From: Cercophora sp. LCS_1
Lineage: Eukaryota > Ascomycota > Sordariomycetes > Sordariales > Lasiosphaeriaceae
Assembly: GCA_036250225.1 (NCBI GenBank)
Contig: JAPZLL010000106.1
Coordinates: 1 to 13,351 of the forward strand
DNA: 13,351 bases
Direction: 5' to 3'
Part shown: piece by piece, positions 7,173 to 13,351 of the stretch
How positions within the stretch are numbered: the stretch's first letter is position 1
How the letters are laid out: the number at the start of each line of letters is the position of its first letter
The notes under the pieces: model-generated
Databases searched by the model: none
Seen by the model: only the letters and a program-made list of their open reading frames with translations
What the model was told of the DNA's origin: nothing
Translations under genes and position numbers: made by a program

Positions 7173-9282
7173 CTAATTGCCTCCACCCGCGATGTTCCCG
7201 CCTGTTTGCTGCTTCCATGCGTTGGCCATGGCCAGGAGATTCGACAGTTTCTTCGTCTGTTGGTCGTCAGCGGGGAAAACATAGTCGATGTACTCCTCCC
7301 ATGTATCGTCCTCCAACTTTCTCTTCTTCTTAGTCTTGCGTGGCATCTGTTTCTGAATCCTGTCGATATCCTCGGGTGACCCGTGAGTCTTCTCAAAGGC
7401 CAGCCAGGCATTCAGCAGTGATACCCGCTCAGCCTTGAGATCGCGATCCTTCATGCTCTTGTGTGCTCTCTCAAAGACGCTGCGGGCGCGCGCCTTGGCT
7501 TCCTCGCTAATTGGCCTCTCCTCTTCATCCTCAGCCCCCTCTTCGTCTTCTGCCTCTGGGATGTTGATCTCAAACTGAGCGTAGCTGATCCAGACCTTGG
7601 GATGGTTGGCCTTCTCCAGTAGGCGCTCGTACAACTCGCGCGTCTTCTCGTATTCGCCTTCTTCCTCCTCGAAGTCGATGTACGCCTTCCACACCACCTC
7701 TGGCATGTCGAGGATGGGCTGGCTGATAGCCAGCTCGTAGATGCCACGCGTGCGGTCGAGGTCATCAAGTCCTCGTTCAAGTTCGGCCCACTTGATCCAG
7801 GTCTGGCAATTTGCCGGGTTATACATGACATGCTTCTCGTAAAGGGTGCGGCATCTCTCAAACTCGTAAAGCTTTTGCTCGAGCAAGATGTACTCCCGAA
7901 AAATCTTGTCTTTTGGGCACATGCCGATTGCTCGGCCAAGTGTTTTCCGGGCAGTCGTAAGCTCGCCTTGCCGGATCTCAAAGTGCGCCTTGCCCACCCA
8001 GACTTTGGCAAAGGTAAATTTCTTGTGTGGTATGAGTCGGAGGCAGGTATCGTATATTTGCCGAGCGCGATTGACATCCTTCGCCTCCCTTTCCTCCCAG
8101 ATGGCGTAGAAGAGAAACAGGAAGATGTACCTCCGCCAGTGGCGCTTTTCCTGGGTGGGTGGTACTTGTGCGATGGCCCTTTCGTAGGTCTCCCGCACAC
8201 GATCAGAATCACCTCCACTCTCTTCTAGGCGAGCAAAGTCGAACCACACATCGTAGTTCTTGGGGTTTTCCTTGACCTGTTCCTCATAGAGCCGCCTTCT
8301 CTTTGTGATGATGACGTCTTCGACTCCTTCCTTGTCACCAAACTGCTTCTCAAAAGTGGTGTACTGGGAATGGAGTGCCATCGACCGAGACCGAGGAAGG
8401 TTGTCCAGCCCAAATCTGTAGATAGCCCGGGCTCTCTCGTACTCCCTCAATCGAGCCTCATATCTTGCAAACGCAATGAATATTTTCTCGTCGACGGCGT
8501 CATCCCCCAAAGTCTCAGCAATCATCTGGATGGCGGTTTGGAAGACCTCGCGAACCAGTTCAGGAGACCCAAACTCTTCCTCAAACTTAGCCCACTTGAG
8601 CCACGTCCTTGGTTCTGGGTGCACAGCCGTAAAAGCCCTGAAAACCTCCCTAGCCCGATCATACTCGCCGTAGCGCTTCTCCAGTCGGATATAAGCACTC
8701 CACGCCTGCTCATCCGGTTCCCACTTCATCCACCGATCGAAGACCTGCCTAGTGCCAGGCATGTCACCCAACATCTCCATGACATAGAGATATTGGTACC
8801 ACAAGGACGACACCCGCGGCAGCCGGGAAACGGCTCGATCCAGTAGGTTGCGGGCATGATTGATATTGCGGTTCTTGATCTCGGCCTGGATGTATCTGAT
8901 CCATAATTCTAACTGATAGTCAGCATCACTGTCATGCAACTGGGCTTGCGATGGTTTACATACGAGTATTGTTAGGATGCACGTCTAGCGCACGTTCAAA
9001 GATAGATCGCGCTCTCGCAAACTCCTTTTGCTCGAGCTCCCACTGGGCGTATTGCAGCCAGTTCGCGAGACGGACGCGGTTGCGGCGCACGTAGTCTTCA
9101 AACTCGCGGCGTTTTCGGCCTTGAAACTCTTTCAACTCTTCTAGGTCGGCAAACCGTTGTGTTGGCTTTTGGATGCCGACCTCCTGGCGATCAACGGCTT
9201 CGCGCAACAGCTGCTCGGCGGAGATTTGGACCGGCGCGGCGGCCTTGTTTTTGACCCGCGGTGGGCCTCGCGTCGACTCCAT
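7173..9282 (-). CDS. clf1: Pre-mRNA splicing factor Clf1 (Crooked-neck, HAT repeats)
   Basis: Clf1 (Syf3, Crooked-neck) is an essential nuclear scaffold of the Prp19-associated complex. It helps join U4/U6.U5 to the prespliceosome and stays in the catalytic spliceosome. The model joins 9282-8964 and 8908-7173, giving 684 residues, close to the roughly 690 of Neurospora-type proteins. The N-terminal block with the QISAEQLLREA motif is followed from about residue 55 by a continuous array of HAT repeats. These show the usual aromatic pair in helix A and the RAR.I(F/Y)ERA-type helix B. An acidic insert lies at 558-570 and a basic nuclear-localisation-like cluster, KTKKKRK, near 631-637. The final region carries the WEEYIDY motif and a Gly-rich tail. 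The start has A at -3 and begins MESTRGPPRVKNK as in relatives. It is transcribed divergently from prp31. No frameshift or loss is seen. Confidence 0.96.
8909..8963 (-). other. Intron of clf1
   Basis: On the minus strand the donor GTATGT begins at 8963, the branch site CTGAC lies at 8923-8919, and the acceptor TTAG ends at 8909, giving 55 nt. The nearer CAG ending at 8913 would break the frame. Using TTAG restores the conserved T-Q-L-W-I-R junction expected in Clf1, so the acceptor choice is supported by the protein. The unspliced frame stops at TAA two codons after the junction. Confidence 0.9.
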
Positions 9283-9583
9283 TCTGGACGACTGATTGAA
9301 TTCGATATGTTGAACGGGTATCCGCGATGTATCGGCGTGGTTTTCACTGGATGTTGTCCAGTTGCGGTCCCGTTGGCGTAGTTTGGCGCGTCCTCATCAA
9401 GATCGAACGGTTCTGAGCATGGGTGCAACCTGGAAAATAAAGTGGGGCACTCTTTGCGCCACAGTCACACGCACCCAGGCCAAGAAATCGCGTCGGCGCA
9501 ACCTCAAGAACTTCTCCAAATTCACCCACGACTTCAACGCCATCTTGCGCCCCCCCGTCGACATTTGCTAGCCCCACGACAGC
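9283..9583. promoter_or_regulatory. Shared divergent promoter of clf1 and prp31
   Basis: The 301 bp between the two start codons must hold the promoters and 5' leaders of both genes. No TATA box is evident, as is common for housekeeping fungal genes. A CATG at 9418-9421 gives an upstream ATG in each direction. On the minus strand it opens a 7-codon uORF (9420-9397) whose TGA overlaps the ATG of a 17-codon uORF (9397-9344), both upstream of clf1. On the plus strand it opens the 50-codon uORF before prp31. Confidence 0.75.
9419..9571 (+). promoter_or_regulatory. 50-codon uORF upstream of prp31
   Basis: An ATG at 9419 opens 50 codons ending in TAG at 9569-9571, 12 nt before the prp31 ATG and in another frame. 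The peptide is basic in the middle (AKKSRRRNLK) and matches no family I know. If the prp31 transcript starts upstream of 9419, this uORF would be translated first, and the short distance to the main ATG would make reinitiation inefficient. It is equally possible that transcription starts downstream of 9419. Confidence 0.3.
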
Positions 9584-11514
9584 ATGTCAACTCTTGCAGA
9601 CGAGTTCATCCATGACCTGGAAGGTTCCGGATCGGAAGCCGGCGATGATGACCAGGGTGATGACTTCTTCGATTCCGGACTATCCAACGGCGCAAATGGA
9701 GGCGGCGATGTGCTCATGGAAGAGTACAAGGACGATGACGACGAAGACGAAGATCGCGACATGGTGGATGCCGTGAGCGGCGATTTGCTAGATGACGCAG
9801 AAGATGCGAACACCAAAATAGAGAAGATGCAGTTTGGAGATATTCGCGACGTCAGAACAGTCGCTGGTCTCATGAAACAGCTGAGACCCGTCCTTGAAGT
9901 TAGTCCACCCCTCAGCCAATATGCTCCCTCTCGCAGCGGAAAAAAGCGTTTACATCTCTATTCTTGAACAATAGCCCTGACTGTTTGCCTCCGACGTTGC
10001 AGAGTATCAAGCGCTATCCATCAGAACCGACCCAAGTTGCCAACATGGGCAACATCGAAGACCACCCCGAGTACCACCTCTTGACCCAATCGAACAGCCT
10101 TTCTACCTCGATCGATAACGAGATGCTCTTGGTGCACAAGTTCATCAGAGATCATTATTCAGTGCGGTTCCCAGAGTTAGAGACCCTTGTTAGCAATCCG
10201 CTCGAGTACGCGAAAGTGGTCGCTATCCTGGGCAATGGCCCGATGGACTCGGAGAGCATCAAAGCACTTCAGGTCTCGAAGGACAACATTCTTGGAAAAA
10301 CACTGAAGGAAGTTCTCGATGGCCCGTCTCTAATGGGTGTTGCAGTTGCGGCCACCACTTCCAATGGACAAGCCATGCCGCAGGACGAGCTTCAGAGGGT
10401 GATCGTTGCCTGCCAAATGATGATCGATCTGGATAGGGCGAAGAAGGAACTCACGGAATACGTCAGATCGCGGATGGACATTTTCGCACCAAATTTGACC
10501 AAGCTCATCGGTCCACTAACTGCAGCACAGCTCCTCAATCAAGCGGGCGGTCTCGCCGGCTTGTCCAAGACACCTGCGTGTAACCTTCCCGCATGGGGAT
10601 CCAAGAAGCAAAACACAGCAGCCCTGGCCACAAACATCGGTGTTCGGCAACAGGGATTCATCTATCAATCGCCCGTCTTCGCAGAGCACTCGATTCCAAG
10701 CGCTCTGAGGAAGCAAGCCATGAAAATGTTTGCAAACAAGATTGTGATGTGCGCTCGTAGCGACTGCTTTCATCAGTTTCCTGACGGATCAGAGGGCGAG
10801 CGGCTTCTTGGGGAGTGTCTCGACCGCATTGACAAGCTGCAACAAAAGCCTCTGAGCAAGGGTGCCCGTGCTCTGCCAGCACCCGACGACAAGCCAAGCA
10901 GGAAGCGTGGTGGTAGACGCGCTCGCAAGGCCAAGGAAGCAACCGCCATGACGGAGCTCCGCAAGGCACAGAACCGCATGGCGTTTGGCAAAGAAGAACT
11001 AGAGGTGGGCTACGGCACCGGTGATGGTACCAAGGGCCTCGGTATGATCGGTGCGCGTGACGATGGACGCCTGCGCGTCACTCAGATTGACCAGCGTACG
11101 CGTGCCAAACTGAGCGCGAAGAGCAAGGGATGGGGTGGTGCCAGCTCGCTCACGGGCGGGAGCGCCTCGTCGCTCAGAGGATTTGCTGCTGGGGGCGCAG
11201 GAAACATCAGTCTGGCGGCTGGTGGAAAGGGGCTACGGACTTCAGGCGTGGGCACTACTGTGGGCTCTGGTATGGCAGGTACCGTATCGTCGCTTGCCTT
11301 TACGCCTTTGCAAGGTCTGGAACTCGTGGACCCCAAGGTGCAGGCTGACCTGAGCCGCAAACGAAAGGCGGATGAGGATCGGTGGTTCAAGGGTGGAACT
11401 TTCACTCAGGTTGGCGGTGGAGCTCCGGATTCTAGCAACGGGGGTTTCAAGAAACCAGAGCTTCCGCCGAGTAAGAAGGTCGACACGGGGGCGACCAAAG
11501 CAAGCAATCCTTGA
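9584..11514 (+). CDS. prp31: U4/U6 snRNP protein Prp31
   Basis: Prp31 binds the U4 5' stem-loop together with Snu13 (15.5K) and bridges U4/U6 to U5 in the tri-snRNP; it is needed before spliceosome activation. The model joins 9584-9898 and 10003-11514, giving 608 residues, longer than human PRP31 (499). Residues 1-80 are very acidic. The coiled-coil and NOSIC-like part spans about 85-215. The Nop domain spans about 215-335 and includes the conserved APNLTKLIG and GGLAGLSKTPACN motifs that contact Snu13 and U4 RNA. The Prp31 C-terminal domain follows at about 340-475, with the basic KRGGRRARK stretch near 407-415. A Gly/Ser/Ala-rich insert at 476-530 precedes the conserved VSSLAFTPLQGLE motif at 533-545 and accounts for part of the extra length. 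The start has A at -3. It is divergent from clf1. No break is seen. Confidence 0.96.
9899..10002 (+). other. Intron of prp31
   Basis: The donor GTTAGT is at 9899, the branch site CTGAC at 9977-9981, and the acceptor TTGCAG ends at 10002, 22 nt after the branch A. The intron is 104 nt long and in phase 0. Removal joins the conserved R-P-V-L-E to S-I-K-R-Y as expected in Prp31. Retention leads to a stop codon inside the intron at 9965-9967. Confidence 0.92.
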
Positions 11515-13283
11515 GAGGTTCCACGATAGCTTTCTGGGGCTGCTCTGCTCTGCCCATCTCTAAGTCTCCTGTTATTCATCGGATGGGGCGCTCGGGATGG
11601 TTTACAGGGGCGTTTCAGGCGAAGGGCGTTTTAGGGCAGCAAAGTTGTTGTATCACCATACCAACCAGAAGCGGTAGTTGATGGGAGGAGAATATCCTGA
11701 ATCCTCCTTATCCGTAGTCTAAAACACTGAATTGACTTTCGGAGCTAATGTCACTGTGTGTATGGTTGCCACCATGCACCTATGAGCTGTTGCATGCATA
11801 GGCTGACCAGCGAACCACAATAAGAGCACCCTATTACTCCATAATATGTCACCATGACATGAGGATACGATGCACGCTGGACAGTTTCGGGGCACTGGCT
11901 GGAGTATCCGTAGCACACAACACGGCGGAGATTGAAAAAAAAAAAAATACTCGCAGGGAGTAAACGGGAGATACCAAGACCGCCATGCCAGCTGGAAGAC
12001 CAGCTGAGAAATTCAACCCTTTTGTTTGGCCTACGACACCCGCAAAGGCGGTGTTGCCCCGCATCTAGAAAGCAGGTTTAAGCTGGTCCAAGTCGCTCGA
12101 AGCTAGGCCGGGATGGCATTTTGGAAAATGCCATGTCTCACACCCAAGAATGCCATGACCTGCACAATCCACTGGCTATCAAAGTCCGGCAAACGGACTC
12201 GGCGCGCTCCACGGGGGCAAAGTCAACCTCTCTTGTACACTTGGGGTGCAAGATGACTGTACGGACGCACACAGCATGCCGGGATGATGACTCGACGAAA
12301 CCCCAATTAAGGGAAGGGGTTTGCCAGCCTATAGCTCGACGATGGTATCGATGCGGGCATGACCAATCAGCAAAGAGAAGCTAAACGTTTCTTCTGCGAT
12401 GCGGCCTGCCTATCTTTGCCCTCTTCGGATGGAGACGGGGAGATTGGCCGAGGATACCGGAAGCGTTTGGGAGGCAAGGAGGGAAGGAGCACAAGAGGGG
12501 TGTGTGGTGTGGGAGAGCAAAAGAAGATGGTGGCCACGCGTCAAGAGATTTGCCAATTGGACGAGACAAACCACGAGATGGATGGTTGGCACACCGGTTT
12601 CCTCTTTCCCCCATGTTTCGATAGTGAGCATTTCGACAAATGGTTCGAGTTGATGAACTTTCCCATGACCCCACGGCCGGACAGCTCCCTTACAACGGAC
12701 AGGCAGAGATAACACAAAGTTTCCGGTCCGGTCCGGCCTGGTCAAGAGGCCATTTTGCTGCCGTTGTGGTCGTGTCGCAATATCCCGGTCTTCCTCGGTC
12801 AAGGGGTTGACGCGAGTGCCGCGCCAAGGACAACTCGGTCATCAACCCGGGCCAGAGGGAGTCTTCCCGTTAACATCGGTGAAGCGCATTGTGCCAGCAC
12901 CTAGACTTGACCCTGGGACTTTGTCTGGGAGGGCGAAAAAAAAAAAAAAAGGAAGGGGCCAAGCGCACGACGATGCAGCAATTCGGAGGTTCCATGGTTG
13001 TTGCTGGCTTGGGTTGGTGACTGTCAGTGATAAGTACCGCTGCCGAGCATCCAATTGAGTTGATGGAGTCTTACCCTGGGCGGGTCGATGTGAATTATGA
13101 CGTGAATATGTTACCAAACTCGCAGAATCTCATGAAACTCGGGGGTGAGGGTGTATGCTGCAGACCGAAAGCTCGCCCTCGATACTCTCAATCTCCGCGG
13201 CGGCATTTCAATTCTCAGCAATAAGCAGTTGCTATCGAGTATGGGGTTTTTGAGAATACGTACCGCCAAAAGGCAGGAGGGCC
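11515..13283. other. Downstream flank of prp31, no gene recognised
   Basis: The first few hundred bases should be the prp31 3' UTR. The rest holds no protein I recognise. The longest open frame (12359-12712, +) has mixed composition and no domain signature, and overlaps equally open frames on the other strand. A-tracts lie at 11935-11947 (13 A) and 12936-12950 (15 A), and a repeated GGTCC/CCGG word around 12722-12738. The palindrome at 12113-12134 is listed separately. A promoter for a gene beyond the contig end could lie here. Confidence 0.45.
12113..12134. repeat. 22-nt palindrome with an extra half-site downstream
   Basis: ATGGCATTTT and its exact reverse complement AAAATGCCAT are separated by only GG, a 10-bp perfect inverted repeat. 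The half-site word AATGCCATG (12127-12135) recurs at 12149-12157, 22 nt away, which is two helical turns. A dimer-binding site with a third half-site in phase fits this better than an RNA hairpin, since the 2-nt loop is too small unless the innermost pairs open. The binding protein is unknown. Confidence 0.5.
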
Positions 13284-13351
13284 TTTTTTTTTTGGGGGGG
13301 GGGGGGGGGGGGGCCCCCCGTTTTGCCCCCGACCCCCCCCCCCCCAAACCC
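13284..13351. repeat. Homopolymer-rich right end (probable artefact)
   Basis: T10 (13284-13293), G20 (13294-13313) and C6 (13314-13319) are followed by a tail with C5 and C13 runs ending AAACCC. It is not a telomere repeat. The abrupt change from normal sequence, and the matching poly-C at the other end, suggest low-quality read tails built into the contig. Confidence 0.8.

Noticed and set aside
12359..12712. 117-codon frame downstream of prp31 as a hypothetical gene
   Set aside because: No domain, motif or codon preference supports it, and frames of similar length are open on the opposite strand.
13284..13351. Telomere at the right end
   Set aside because: There are no TTAGGG/CCCTAA repeats, only homopolymer runs.

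Overview
The window looks like a small contig, or contig piece, from a filamentous ascomycete, most likely a Sordariomycete close to Sordariales. Four lines of evidence support this. Introns are short (55-104 nt) with GT..AG ends and CTAAC or CTGAC branch sites. Start codons have fungal-style contexts. Spacing between genes is 1.8-1.9 kb in three places. The Clf1 protein resembles, from memory, the Neurospora-type protein almost residue for residue. Both ends run into homopolymer sequence: 95 C at the left, and T10/G20/C6 followed by a C-rich tail at the right. These look like sequencing or assembly artefacts, so little should be read from the extreme ends.

Layout, left to right. (1) 96-796 is the upstream flank of a bHLH gene and contains an 8-residue uORF. 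(2) 797-1320 (+) is a small two-exon bHLH transcription factor gene of the Ino4/Mlx type. (3) 1321-3266 is non-coding flank with no recognisable gene. (4) 3267-5396 (+) is an uninterrupted 709-residue DUF3824-type protein in which charged, disordered stretches alternate with short Gly/Ala-rich helices. (5) 5397-7172 lies between converging genes. It holds a dense cluster of perfect inverted repeats at 5819-5879 and a CCAAT/TATA/small-ORF arrangement at 6418-6589. (6) 7173-9282 (-) encodes the pre-mRNA splicing factor Clf1 (Crooked-neck, HAT repeats) with one 55-nt intron. (7) 9283-9583 is a 301-bp intergenic region between divergent genes. (8) 9584-11514 (+) encodes the U4/U6 snRNP protein Prp31 with one 104-nt intron. 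(9) 11515-13283 is downstream flank with no recognisable gene, but it carries a near-perfect 22-nt palindrome at 12113-12134.

The clearest functional unit is the head-to-head pair clf1/prp31. Both encode core spliceosome proteins: Clf1 in the Prp19-associated complex, Prp31 in the U4/U6 and tri-snRNP. They share one short intergenic promoter, and each has a single intron about 315-319 nt after its ATG. The bHLH factor and the DUF3824 protein have no obvious functional link to this pair. I see no mobile element, tRNA, rRNA, CRISPR array or secondary-metabolite cluster. Apart from the conserved genes, the most interesting signals are non-coding: the two inverted-repeat sites, the alternative but frame-preserving splice pairs in the bHLH gene, and the uORFs in the leaders.
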